Assembly: GCA_001839685.1 (NCBI GenBank)
Contig: MLAK01000544.1
Location: forward strand, 44,479 to 108,478
Reading direction: 5' to 3'
DNA length: 64,000 nt
Source of the DNA: Tritrichomonas foetus
Lineage: Eukaryota > Parabasalia > Tritrichomonadida > Tritrichomonadidae
Shown here: positions 10,135 through 19,794 of the stretch, piece after piece
Position numbering within the stretch: the first letter of the stretch is position 1
Layout: each line of letters starts with the position of its first letter
Made by a program: the position numbers and the translations under genes
The notes under the pieces: generated by a model
Database searches by the model: none
What the model was told of the DNA's origin: nothing
Seen by the model: the letters and a program-made list of their open reading frames with translations, nothing else

Positions 10135-11637
10135 ATGTCTTCCTCGTCTCAGGAAGAGTCAGCTCCCAATGATCAATCAAATAACGAAGGAAAATTGACG
10201 GCAACAACCGATGCAATTGCCGAAGCTCTTGCACGTAATGTCGATACGGGCACATCTCCTTGCCCACCAGATGAAGAGTACCAATATGAAGAATACGAAA
10301 TAGAAGAGTACGAAGAGGAAGAAGAAGACGGAAAAGAAGGTAATTCTAATGGAAAGTCAAAAACCAATAATTATGCCCAAAAGTCACCAAACAAAGGTTC
10401 ACCAACTTCAACAAAATCAGGAAAAACATCTACTCGAAGTTCGCCGAATAAAGACACGTTTATGACCCAAAATACAGCTTTATACGATTCTCAAACTTCA
10501 ACGAGTTCAAGTCGAAGCCCAAGTCGATCAAGTCCAAACTCCAACGGAAAAGGTTCAACATTTGGGAAATCTAATAATCGAAATTACAGTAAGTCAAAAG
10601 TCCCGCCATTAAATAAATCATATAATTTAGGCCAACAATCAAATGATGCTGATAAAGCATTGGACCTCCTTATCCGTGATGGAGTGATACCTTCTAGTGA
10701 TTGTCGGGAGCCTGTTTTAAACGCAATTAATCGGAAAAAGATTGAAGCCTTATTTCATGCAGATTATGAATCAGCAGAGGTCTACGAAAATGCAGCACAG
10801 ACAATTTTAAATAGTGAAGTTGAAAGTGCACTTGCTAATCGTGATAGCCACCAACAAAAGCTGCGGGAAAATCGAAATCACATTCTAAAGAAAAAATTAA
10901 AAGACACAGAAGAAAAATATCAAAAGAAAATTCAGAGTAATTCGGAAGAGTGCGAAAGAAGACTCGAGGAAGCTGAGAGACTCCAACAAGAAGAAATAGA
11001 GCAATTTAAAGAGAATTGGAAAAATCCTGAGTATATTAAACAATACTGTAAACCTTCAGCAAAAATGCTCCAATTAAGATACGTTGAAAAAAAGCTAGCT
11101 TTAACAAAACGTTATTCGGATGCAGTCATGCAAAGAAAGATTGGAGATCGTCAACAGCAAATTGAGCAAGAAAATATTCAAAAAAATCTCGAAATACAAA
11201 TGAAAACAGATTTCACTAAAATGAGAGAGCGACATAAAGCAGAAATAGAAAGAATTGAATTTCATTATGATCAAATGAATTCTGGTCTTGAGGCGCGAAT
11301 GAAAAGAGAGCTGGCTTCAATTCAATTTGCTATGAAACAAAACAGTGAAATTAGACAACCTGACGTAATGAGACAAAAATGGAGAATGGCCAGCACGGGC
11401 CAATTAAAATCACCTCAAACTTCCCTTCCAACACCTCGTACCAAACAAAAGTTAGATAAGTTCAAGAATGAAAGAAATGTTCAAATTGTGGTGAATCCTT
11501 TCGATGACAGCCAACTTGGAAAACTTCCTGTTTCATCTTTCCGTTCAGCTAAGAGGCAGGGAATCGGACTTTCGACTGCACGCTCGAGATCAAGCATGGG
11601 ATCTCGATCCAGATTTCCAAATTTGAATCATTCATGA
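10135..11637 (+). CDS. Trichomonad coiled-coil protein, function unknown
   Basis: 500 residues from the first ATG; an upstream in-frame GTG at 10099 is not credible as a eukaryotic start. Residues 1-60 are acidic, with a Tyr/Glu-rich block. The region to about residue 160 is Ser/Thr/Asn-rich and disordered. Residues about 175-390 form long charged helices likely to make a coiled coil (for example KKLKDTEEKYQKKI), and the tail is basic and Ser/Arg-rich. No catalytic motif is visible. The layout resembles the many coiled-coil cytoskeletal or scaffold proteins of trichomonads, but no specific family was recognised. Confidence 0.75.
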   Translation: MSSSSQEESAPNDQSNNEGKLTATTDAIAEALARNVDTGTSPCPPDEEYQYEEYEIEEYEEEEEDGKEGNSNGKSKTNNYAQKSPNKGSPTSTKSGKTSTRSSPNKDTFMTQNTALYDSQTSTSSSRSPSRSSPNSNGKGSTFGKSNNRNYSKSKVPPLNKSYNLGQQSNDADKALDLLIRDGVIPSSDCREPVLNAINRKKIEALFHADYESAEVYENAAQTILNSEVESALANRDSHQQKLRENRNHILKKKLKDTEEKYQKKIQSNSEECERRLEEAERLQQEEIEQFKENWKNPEYIKQYCKPSAKMLQLRYVEKKLALTKRYSDAVMQRKIGDRQQQIEQENIQKNLEIQMKTDFTKMRERHKAEIERIEFHYDQMNSGLEARMKRELASIQFAMKQNSEIRQPDVMRQKWRMASTGQLKSPQTSLPTPRTKQKLDKFKNERNVQIVVNPFDDSQLGKLPVSSFRSAKRQGIGLSTARSRSSMGSRSRFPNLNHS

Positions 11638-12014
11638 TTGTTAAAAAGGCAAAGGAAAATTAAATTTATGGAAAAAAGAAAAGAAAAAGAAAAACACGCG
11701 TTTGAAAAAAAGAATATTATTTTATTTGTAAACATATTATACATTATTTAGAGATTTCTTTGTTTTTTTTAAAAACTTTTATTTCTTTACATATGTTACA
11801 TGATGATGTAAAGAATAATGGTTTTCCACCTCTCATTCATTCCTTTTTATTCGTTTTTTTTTCATGGTGAATCTCTATTCTACTTAAGACTCAACATAAA
11901 CACAAACAGAAAAAAATATAAAACAAATTAACTAATATACACAATTTAATATAACATAAATAACAACAACTTTTTTTTCTTCTATCAATAAAACATAAAT
12001 AAACAAAACAATTT
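11638..12014. other. convergent 3' spacer
   Basis: AT-rich spacer between the 3' ends of the coiled-coil gene (plus) and the CDC7-like gene (minus). Both genes must terminate here. No structured element was recognised. Confidence 0.4.
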
Positions 12015-13037
12015 TTAACTTCCTCTAGTAATCACCTGCTGCAAAAATGGATGCTTTAGTGCATCAATCGCCGTAATTCTCTTGCTTGGACATGGCTCCA
12101 GCATTTTCCCCAGTAAGTCATAAACTGAATCAGGTAACTTTAATTCAAATATATGAGGATTGTAAGCTATAACGATTAATTTTATGTCTGTGTTTTTGGT
12201 TTCATAAGGGAATTTCACTTTTCTATTACATTCTGCAGCTGCTTCATGAATTCTTTGGGTTCCCAAGATACTTGCTATTTGTCCAAGTGTCATAAGATCG
12301 TCAGTATTACTGAAAAAAGGGTATCTGCGTGTGAGAATTGACAAAAGAATAACACCAGCACTCCAAACATCAACCACTGAAGTAATTTTTTCTGATCTCA
12401 TTAATAATTCAGGCGCTCGATAAGAAATTGAGCCAGATGAAATAAATTCCATCGGCTTTTGATTTTCTGAATTTTTTGGATTCATTAAATCTTGCTCAAG
12501 ACATGGATTTTCAGAGTGTGAAACGTTTTCTTCATTTGGATTGGATAAATAACGACTAAATTGAAACCCTATTAATTTGCCTTGTGAGTTTGATGGATTA
12601 AATAAATAATTTGACGGTTTCACATCAAAATGCGCAATATTTTTCCTATGGAGATACGCAAGAGCATTCATGAGCCCATTAATATACCAATATACTGCAA
12701 CATTATTAAATTTGTTAATTATTGTTGGAAGAGGCTTGTTTTCAAAGTAGGGAAGAATCATATAAAAAATTATATTATTATTACTTTTTTTGATGAATAT
12801 TTTTCGTGCTGAAATTATATGTACGTTGTTACATATTCGAAGCATTTTGAATTCATGAAAAAACCGTTGTGGCGTCATGTTCCAATACAAAGTTTTCATC
12901 GCATATTGATTTCCGCTTCTTTTGTATTTCACGAGAGATACTGTAGATGAAGAGCTATGCGTAATTTCACTGACAATTTCAAATAGGTCGGTAATTTCTC
13001 CTTGAATCTCTTCAGCTACATCGCTTTTTTCATTCAT
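12015..13037 (-). CDS. CDC7-like protein kinase with altered catalytic motifs
   Basis: 340 residues from an ATG at 13037. The fold is a protein kinase: AMK at 46-48 (ATP lysine K48), HFDVKPSNYLF at 136-146 in place of HRD, APE at 208-210, then VWSAGVILLSILTRRYPFF. The 'DVKPSN' loop and the 'WSAGVI..LS...RYPFF' segment are most like CDC7, the DDK kinase that fires replication origins by phosphorylating MCM. The usual DFG reads GFQ (157-159), so the magnesium-binding Asp is missing and activity is doubtful. The upstream neighbour on the same strand is ORC1, another origin protein. A CCGTTTA motif (reverse strand of 13049-13055) lies 12-18 bases before the ATG. Confidence 0.7.
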   Translation of the reverse strand: MNEKSDVAEEIQGEITDLFEIVSEITHSSSSTVSLVKYKRSGNQYAMKTLYWNMTPQRFFHEFKMLRICNNVHIISARKIFIKKSNNNIIFYMILPYFENKPLPTIINKFNNVAVYWYINGLMNALAYLHRKNIAHFDVKPSNYLFNPSNSQGKLIGFQFSRYLSNPNEENVSHSENPCLEQDLMNPKNSENQKPMEFISSGSISYRAPELLMRSEKITSVVDVWSAGVILLSILTRRYPFFSNTDDLMTLGQIASILGTQRIHEAAAECNRKVKFPYETKNTDIKLIVIAYNPHIFELKLPDSVYDLLGKMLEPCPSKRITAIDALKHPFLQQVITRGS

Positions 13038-13229
13038 TCACCATTAAATAAACGGCCACAATTGAAAAGGAAGAAATTTCGTCTTCAACATAAAATATTT
13101 TTCGAATTAAATCACATAAATAGATTGATGAGATAAGATTTCATATTGTTGTAAAATATTTAAAAGAAATCTTTCAATGTGAAATATCTATAAAATTTTA
13201 TTAAAATATAATCAGCTAGAAAAGTATAA

Positions 13230-14942
13230 TTATTCATAACTGATCTCAGAAGCAGGTAGAAACTGCTTCAATTCTTCAGATTTAGACAAATAGAAGATTA
13301 ATTCTTGATCGAACGTTTGTAGTGAGATTGAAGATCCTGCATTAATTGGCCCTTCTTTTGTTGATTTTATAATATTCATTCCAATGAGTTGATCAGCAAT
13401 CATAATGAATTGATAATTTGGAATTGGAATATATTCCAATTGTTTTGTGATCTTCATTGCTCGATCATTCACTTCCCGAATGGACACAGCCGATTTTTGA
13501 CCAATTTTTATGGCTTGTAAAAGCGCTGTTAAGACAATTTTCTGTAAATTAGTTAACTGTTCCAAAATCGCTTTTGCTTGAATTGACTGAACCTGTCTGA
13601 GAGCAATATTCATTTCTTGCATAGATATTTTTGATTTTGGATCTTTATGTATATCAATTGCTCGTTTACATGTTTCAAGTGCTTTTCTTGCATCACCACC
13701 ATTTCCTGAAATTGCTCTTGAACACAAATTAATTGATGATTCTTCAAATACATCAAGCCCATCAACACGAGAATTAATGATTTCTTTCAGTTGATCATGT
13801 TTATAAGCAAAGAACTTCACGCTAGATCTTCCCATTCTCGATGCAATCTTTGGCTTGAGTCTTGATTCAAGATCCATCAAGTTTGCAACAGCAATTACGA
13901 TAAATTTGGCACGTGGTAAAGATGACCATTCCAATAAACAATAAAGTTCATTTTGTTGTGGTGTTAAAAGAACATCAATCTCATCAACAAGAACGACAAT
14001 ATAGAAAGGTGATGTTTCAGTCGTAAATGTATCATTTAGAGCACGTTGTGCAGTTGTTGGATTAACTATTTCGAAGTTAAGCATTCTCCATAGTTCACTA
14101 TATATTTCACGTGGTGATTCAAGTCTTAAACAATTAATTTCATAGAATTGAAATTCAGGAAGTTCACCATTTAACCTTTTAGCAGCCATTCTACGCATGA
14201 CTTCACGAACTACTAAGGTTTTACCAGTTCCAGGAACTCCAGACAGGTAGAGACAACCGCCAAGACCTTTTCGATCAAGAAAACCAGTGATTGTTTTTTC
14301 TACTTTATCAATTTCTTTTTCTCGTCCTGAAACTGAAGTTACAAAGTTTAACTGAAGTCGTGCTCGTGCCATATCAAATTTTGTATTTCCTGAAACTGTT
14401 TCTATCTCGCATTCTGTTTCTCTCAACAATCGATTTAATGTTGATAATGCGACAAATTCTTGTCTTCTGCGAATAAAACCACGATTACAGAAGAATTTAT
14501 CTGTTAATATATTTGGCTCTTTATTCGCATTTCCACCAAGTGGATCTGGATTATCATATATTGTGATTGGTGCTTTTAAGGAATCTAGTGGAATTATATC
14601 AACTCCTTCTGTTAGTACTAATTCACGTTTTAATAAATAACTCTGTGCTTCTTCATTAAATTCATATCGACGCGAATACCAAATGATTTTGACAAATTTA
14701 TTTTTTTCTTTATCTTCATACATTTCCCTAATCTGTCCAACGTACGTATCATCAACTTCATCAGTAAGAATCAAAACAGAATCGCCTTTTTGAACCACAT
14801 AATTATCGATTTGGGCTTTCGTATAATACCTATTTCCATCAACACCTAAGATACCTTTATCGAGATATATTGGTTCAGGAAAATCAGTTTGTTTGATTTC
14901 AGCTACTGTGAGTTCCTTCTTCTTCTTTTGTTTGTTTTTCAT
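13230..14942 (-). CDS. ORC1: Origin recognition complex subunit 1 (ORC1/CDC6 family)
   Basis: 570 residues from an ATG at 14942. A BAH-like domain occupies about 49-150 (GDSVLILTDEVDDTYVGQI and following). The AAA+ ATPase has Walker A GVPGTGKT at 235-242 and Walker B VLVDEID at 317-323, followed by sensor-1-like VIAVAN. A winged-helix-like region forms the C-terminus. A BAH domain before the ATPase is typical of ORC1 and not of CDC6. The protein marks replication origins in the nucleus and loads MCM together with CDC6. It is shorter than animal ORC1 because the disordered linker is reduced, as in other protists. The next gene downstream on this strand is the CDC7-like kinase. Confidence 0.88.
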   Translation of the reverse strand: MKNKQKKKKELTVAEIKQTDFPEPIYLDKGILGVDGNRYYTKAQIDNYVVQKGDSVLILTDEVDDTYVGQIREMYEDKEKNKFVKIIWYSRRYEFNEEAQSYLLKRELVLTEGVDIIPLDSLKAPITIYDNPDPLGGNANKEPNILTDKFFCNRGFIRRRQEFVALSTLNRLLRETECEIETVSGNTKFDMARARLQLNFVTSVSGREKEIDKVEKTITGFLDRKGLGGCLYLSGVPGTGKTLVVREVMRRMAAKRLNGELPEFQFYEINCLRLESPREIYSELWRMLNFEIVNPTTAQRALNDTFTTETSPFYIVVLVDEIDVLLTPQQNELYCLLEWSSLPRAKFIVIAVANLMDLESRLKPKIASRMGRSSVKFFAYKHDQLKEIINSRVDGLDVFEESSINLCSRAISGNGGDARKALETCKRAIDIHKDPKSKISMQEMNIALRQVQSIQAKAILEQLTNLQKIVLTALLQAIKIGQKSAVSIREVNDRAMKITKQLEYIPIPNYQFIMIADQLIGMNIIKSTKEGPINAGSSISLQTFDQELIFYLSKSEELKQFLPASEISYE

Positions 14943-15175
14943 TTGGGGTATTTGACCACATGTTTGAATATTTGACCATAATTACGTTTAAAATTTTTCT
15001 TCATCAAGGAAGTTGACCAATTTTTTGTGATTTCTAAGAATTCCGAAGTCCTAAAAATTACAATAACTAAATCAAAATGTATTTATAAAAAATAAATACA
15101 TAAAAAACGTAATATATCTAATAAATGTATTTTATTATAATTAATATTCGCATGATTTTCCATAATTCACATAAA

Positions 15176-16180
15176 TTATTTCGTATTATTTGTTGATGAT
15201 GGGGTACTCATTGGTAGTAGTTCAGTTTTTGGTGCTTTTTTCATTTTCAAAAGTCCATACCAAAGTGATCCAAAAGTTGTCACAACAATCCCAAAAATAT
15301 TCGTCATTGTTATCTTTTTATCAAAAATAATTACTGACAATATTATTGTAAGAACTTGTTTCACACATCCAACAATAGTCACCGTCAGTGGTGAAGTGTG
15401 AAAAGTTGCAAGAAAATTAGTTAAATTCAAAATGAATGCAAAAACACCAGAAATTAAGCATCCAATTATTCCTAAAAATGAGCCTTCATAAGTTTTACTA
15501 TCAACCATACTTTTATTTTCTCCTGTTAGTAGAATCAAACCAAACATTTCAATAGCCGCTATCGGTGACATTCTTTGTAATAAATCAAAAGAATGTAATT
15601 CGTAATTTCCAGTTAATGATAATTTCACTGAAATTGATTTTGCTGCACTTAAGAAGCATCCAAAAACTGTTACAAATAATCCAAACTTTGTTAAATTGAT
15701 TTCTCCAAAACAACTAAAAGCAACACCAATACAAACTACAAAACAAGAGAGATAATGCCATTTTGAAAACTTTGAATTTAAAAAAATCACACTTAAAATC
15801 ATGGTTATCATTGGAATGATAGCTCGAACAATTTGAACGAATGCAACTGAGCAATATCTTATTGAAACATTTCCAAATATAATATTCAATGCAAATAAAA
15901 AAGACAAATTAATAATTCTCTTCATTATTGTATTGTCATAATCTGGCCTTGCTTGAATTGCAATTTGTTTTTCAGATGGATTATAATGGAAACAACATGT
16001 CATAATAAATGATAAAAATGTACTTGTTGCCATATGGATAAAAGATAATGAAATTGGAAATTTAAATTTATTAAATTCCATAATACTTTTGTTCAACAGA
16101 GTAAGTGATACATTTAATATAAACCAAAGAGATATGTAAAGCCTGGAAGGATGAAAAACATATTTTGCAAGCTTTTTCAT
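15176..16180 (-). CDS. Triose-phosphate/nucleotide-sugar transporter family (SLC35-like)
   Basis: 334 residues from an ATG at 16180, with about ten hydrophobic segments, the length and layout of the TPT/EamA drug-metabolite superfamily. The first segment, YISLWFILNVSLTLLNKSIM, matches the characteristic TPT start '(W)Y..N...(L)NK'. The segment KFGLFVTVFGCFLSAAKSI and the late segment TNIFGIVVTTFGSLWYG also match. Members exchange sugar phosphates or nucleotide sugars for phosphate or nucleoside monophosphate in Golgi or ER membranes. The substrate cannot be read from the sequence. The C-tail is short and polar (KKAPKTELLPM), as in SLC35E-type proteins. Confidence 0.8.
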   Translation of the reverse strand: MKKLAKYVFHPSRLYISLWFILNVSLTLLNKSIMEFNKFKFPISLSFIHMATSTFLSFIMTCCFHYNPSEKQIAIQARPDYDNTIMKRIINLSFLFALNIIFGNVSIRYCSVAFVQIVRAIIPMITMILSVIFLNSKFSKWHYLSCFVVCIGVAFSCFGEINLTKFGLFVTVFGCFLSAAKSISVKLSLTGNYELHSFDLLQRMSPIAAIEMFGLILLTGENKSMVDSKTYEGSFLGIIGCLISGVFAFILNLTNFLATFHTSPLTVTIVGCVKQVLTIILSVIIFDKKITMTNIFGIVVTTFGSLWYGLLKMKKAPKTELLPMSTPSSTNNTK

Positions 16181-17221
16181 CTGAAATTTATCGCATCTTT
16201 CAAATTTTGATCTTCAAAATTATTTGTATCGGAGAATAATGGAAATCTAATTCACCAATTATATAAAAGTGACAAAAAAATGAATTAAAAATCTTCAAAG
16301 CTAATTTTTTTAGTTACATTGCATACACCATAATCTTGTCGAGGAAATAAACTGGATGTAAAAAATCAGTTTCGAGCAGACCTTGTGAATTATTCAAAAA
16401 AATGACCGAATCGATAAAGCAATTCCTCAATTTCACACTCCAGGATTTACATATAAACAAATAAAACCACACTACACGTTGGATCAGATCGAATTTGCAT
16501 TGTTTTAACAGGCAATTATCAGAGAGTTTGTCGAGGAAAATATTATTAGCTATTTGGATGCAAATGCAATATCAACCCCCTATATTTCAAATGCCGAATT
16601 CGCCACAAAAAGATAAACCAGTTTAAATATCACAGTTTGTCACCAAACAATACTGAACATAACAGAAATAAATCAGGTTTGCTTCTCATAACTTTACAAA
16701 AAATGTCATATTCAATTTTCCATCGATTTCCTTCAATTTTTCCACTTCCCCGTTTTTTTTCATTCAAACACAAACCTGATTTTTTTGCATCCGAGATAAT
16801 TTCTGCTCTTATTCAAATATTTTTCAAAATATTGAATAAATTGAGAATAAATAAATCTTTTTTTTGATAGAATTTTCGAGGAAATAACGTTTTTTCATTC
16901 AAAAAACATTTTTGTCGCATTTCTTAGAGAAATCATAAGAATCGAAATTACTGATAATTTTCTTTTTATATATATAATATTATTTATTTACATTTATAAT
17001 AAAAGAAATACTAAATTATTTTAGAAGAATTATTAATAGAAGTTTACATTATAACAAGATAAAGCATAAATAATCATAGCTAAAATTCCAATGATGAATT
17101 AATTAAATACATTTGAATATGTAAATGATGGATAAATTGACAAGAATAAAGGTGAATGCATTTTAATAATTGAAGTTCTCAAATTCTGGATATTCAAATT
17201 GAAATAAAATAATATCGATAA
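16181..17221. other. gene-free intergenic region
   Basis: About 1 kb between two divergently oriented genes. A 76-codon frame at 16637-16867 starts at TTG and is Phe/Lys-rich; it is probably noise. A 12 bp inverted repeat, AAATCAGGTTTG, lies at 16670-16681 with its complement at 16771-16782. The 5' end near 17000 is very A/T-rich. Confidence 0.45.
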
Positions 17222-19501
17222 ATGGGATGTGGAAACACAAAAGTCGCACCAACACCCCATAAAATGCGCGGACTAACAACAACAACATTTACAGAAACCG
17301 AAACAAACAATAACGAAGCCTTTACATTTCAAGAAATTGCCGAATCTTATGAATTTTTGGTGAATAATTGTAGTGCTGTTAAATGCCCGCCAGGATCTGT
17401 TCCAGTTGTTTGCCTTAGTGAAGACTCAATTCCCGTTGTTATGGCATCGCTTTTAATTGAAAAAAATATTCACACTGGAATTTTTATGCCATTTATTGCA
17501 GCTGCCATGAAGAAAACTGGCCGTATTATTTGCTTTGGTCATATTAATTTACTGAATAGAACATTCTTCAATTCATCCGATACAGCATTAATTATAAATA
17601 ATGCGCTGTTGTGGTTGAATGGAAAAAAAGCTCTAACCAATCCTATATATTTTTTGGGTTTTCCAAATTCTTATCATAATGAGCTAAAAGCGTGCTTTCA
17701 ACCACATGGAATGAGAATACATTTTGAATCCGAAATTAACGAGACGAGTTTAAAGGAACAAACATATATTTTAATTCCTTCATTTTTTGACATTAAAAAC
17801 AGAACAAATTTGAAACATTTAAAAGAATTTTTTAAGAAAGGTGGTGGAATTGGAATTTTTTATGTTCCCCAACAAGGAACTTCCCCACAAGATGCACCAA
17901 TGAATCGTTTTTTAATGAAGTTTGGTTTATCGTTTACTTTTTGCTCATTTTCAGACGAGTTTGGATCATCAATGACTGTAACTGTTCATGATAGTTATGA
18001 TGCAGCGAAAAAATATACTTTTGATAATCTTGTTTATCAATTTGATGCCATGATAAATGCAGAAAATAGAAATAATAATTTTATTGATGAAATTATAACA
18101 ACTTTACGTTATTATGTCATAGTTTCTGGACGTAAACAGATTCATTTAATTAATCATTTGGTTAATTTATGTTGGGATTTTTTAGAGAAAACTAATTACA
18201 AATCTGAAGATGGAAAAATTTGTCCAACAGTTTTACATTCCATTATAGTTGTTCTTATGCAGGAGCTTTTTGCGAAACAACCAGTCGATCGAATCAAAGC
18301 AGCAGCTGATGCAACAATTTTCCCTGGTATTCCTTCAAATGCCGAACCAACAACTCTTACAATGGAAATTGAATTATTAGAAGAAAGTTTAATTTCAACT
18401 GGACTTTGGTTACTTCCAGGAATGATTGCAGAGATAGATATCGATATAAATGATTTGCCAATTAATCTTCAACTACAAGTTGGTGCACATACTTTATCAT
18501 TGCTGAATAAACCAGGACCCTGGAAACGATGGCCAATGCCTTGCTCTGCTTTTGATATACTTCGACCAAAAACACTTTTCTCATCACATTTTGGAGGTAT
18601 AATTTATCTAGCTGTTGGCAAGCTTCATCATCCCGAAATTGACCATGAAAATGATAATCAAATTCATCATGAAATCAGCCATGAAACTAATCATGAAATT
18701 AATCATGAACTCGGAATGAAACGCATTATCAAACTCACATTTGACAAGGTATGCTTCTATCCTTTGGTTTCATATTTAGATAAAAGCACATATGAAAAAA
18801 CACGAAAATTCGACACACAATGGGGTGAATTAGTTTCGAAGTCAATTATCTTCACATTACCAACAAAATATTTACAACAAATTGACGATTTTGATAAAAC
18901 ATTTGCTCACATTGAATCGTTTATGACAGAACTTGTTCAATATATGGAATATGAATTAGTCCGACCATATAGAATTGTTTTTGATGTCGAATTGATTGAT
19001 GATCAGCCCGTTCCAAGATATCCGATCATGTTATTAGAGTCCGATATTAACGATATTTTATTTGTCCATGATAAACCAACTCCTGGCCTTTTTAGAGCAT
19101 TAATGATGTTAGCTATGGTTTCTTTACGTGATGATTGCTTTGAAATTAATACTGAAAAAGCTCTATCAGCTTTTGTTGCAGCGCAAATCTTCAAAAAAAA
19201 GTTTTCATTTTTTGATCCTCTTGACAAGCCGCTTGTTGATTATCCAATATTGTTTAAAGAACTCTGGCTTATTCACATGCAAATAAACGATAAGATTATT
19301 CCTGAAATTATTCACAAATCCCAAAAGCCAGACTGCTTAACTTTCGAAGTTCCACAAGATCGCTGGATTCAATTCGTCAGAGATTTATGCGATTCAGCTA
19401 AATTCAATTTTGCATCAATTTTAGATAAAGCAAGACCAATTCCGCTTAATGTAGCTAGCGTATTGGAATCGTTGAAGAACCCTCCACCTTTGGAATATTA
19501 G
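17222..19501 (+). CDS. TCAF/FAM115-like M60-family protein, probably without protease activity
   Basis: 759 residues from an ATG at 17222. The N-terminus MGCGNTK suits dual acylation (myristoyl on G2, palmitoyl on C3), so the protein is probably membrane-attached inside the cell. Residues about 40-260 resemble the amidotransferase-like N-domain of TCAF proteins (IICFGHINLL, GGGIGIFYVP). Residues about 390-650 follow the M60-like peptidase pattern: STGLWLLPGMIAEI, VGAHTLSL, PWKRWPM, HFGGIIYLAV, then RPYRIVFDVEL and YPIMLLE. At the place where M60 enzymes have their zinc HExxH helix, this protein reads FRALMMLAM (around 625). A His/Glu-rich insert at 470-498 contains three overlapping HExxH strings, but in the wrong position. 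Human TCAF proteins regulate TRPM8; the role here is unknown. Confidence 0.72.
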   Translation: MGCGNTKVAPTPHKMRGLTTTTFTETETNNNEAFTFQEIAESYEFLVNNCSAVKCPPGSVPVVCLSEDSIPVVMASLLIEKNIHTGIFMPFIAAAMKKTGRIICFGHINLLNRTFFNSSDTALIINNALLWLNGKKALTNPIYFLGFPNSYHNELKACFQPHGMRIHFESEINETSLKEQTYILIPSFFDIKNRTNLKHLKEFFKKGGGIGIFYVPQQGTSPQDAPMNRFLMKFGLSFTFCSFSDEFGSSMTVTVHDSYDAAKKYTFDNLVYQFDAMINAENRNNNFIDEIITTLRYYVIVSGRKQIHLINHLVNLCWDFLEKTNYKSEDGKICPTVLHSIIVVLMQELFAKQPVDRIKAAADATIFPGIPSNAEPTTLTMEIELLEESLISTGLWLLPGMIAEIDIDINDLPINLQLQVGAHTLSLLNKPGPWKRWPMPCSAFDILRPKTLFSSHFGGIIYLAVGKLHHPEIDHENDNQIHHEISHETNHEINHELGMKRIIKLTFDKVCFYPLVSYLDKSTYEKTRKFDTQWGELVSKSIIFTLPTKYLQQIDDFDKTFAHIESFMTELVQYMEYELVRPYRIVFDVELIDDQPVPRYPIMLLESDINDILFVHDKPTPGLFRALMMLAMVSLRDDCFEINTEKALSAFVAAQIFKKKFSFFDPLDKPLVDYPILFKELWLIHMQINDKIIPEIIHKSQKPDCLTFEVPQDRWIQFVRDLCDSAKFNFASILDKARPIPLNVASVLESLKNPPPLEY

Positions 19502-19794
19502 TTTTGTGACACCTATATATTATTTTGTATGTATTTTAGTTTAAGTTTCACATGTCTTTTTGTTGTATTTAATATGAATATTAAAAATATATTACGTAAC
19601 TTCGTTCTCATTATTTAAATTATATTTTATTTGGATTACTAGAAGAAATATGCTATTACATATATTATGTGAGTAGTTTTGTGAGAGGCAGTGTTTCCTT
19701 GTCAAGGAATCCATGTGATGATTCAAAATTGAATTAATACAATAAAGCATAGAAAATTTATCATTTTATGAACGTTTATAATTAATCAAAAATC

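Noticed and set aside
16637..16867. 76-codon plus-strand frame
   Set aside because: No ATG at the beginning, low-complexity Phe/Lys/Ile content; no support.
18665..18712. HExxH motifs as zinc-protease site
   Set aside because: They lie in a His/Glu repeat before the position of the true M60 helix; the expected helix has no HExxH.
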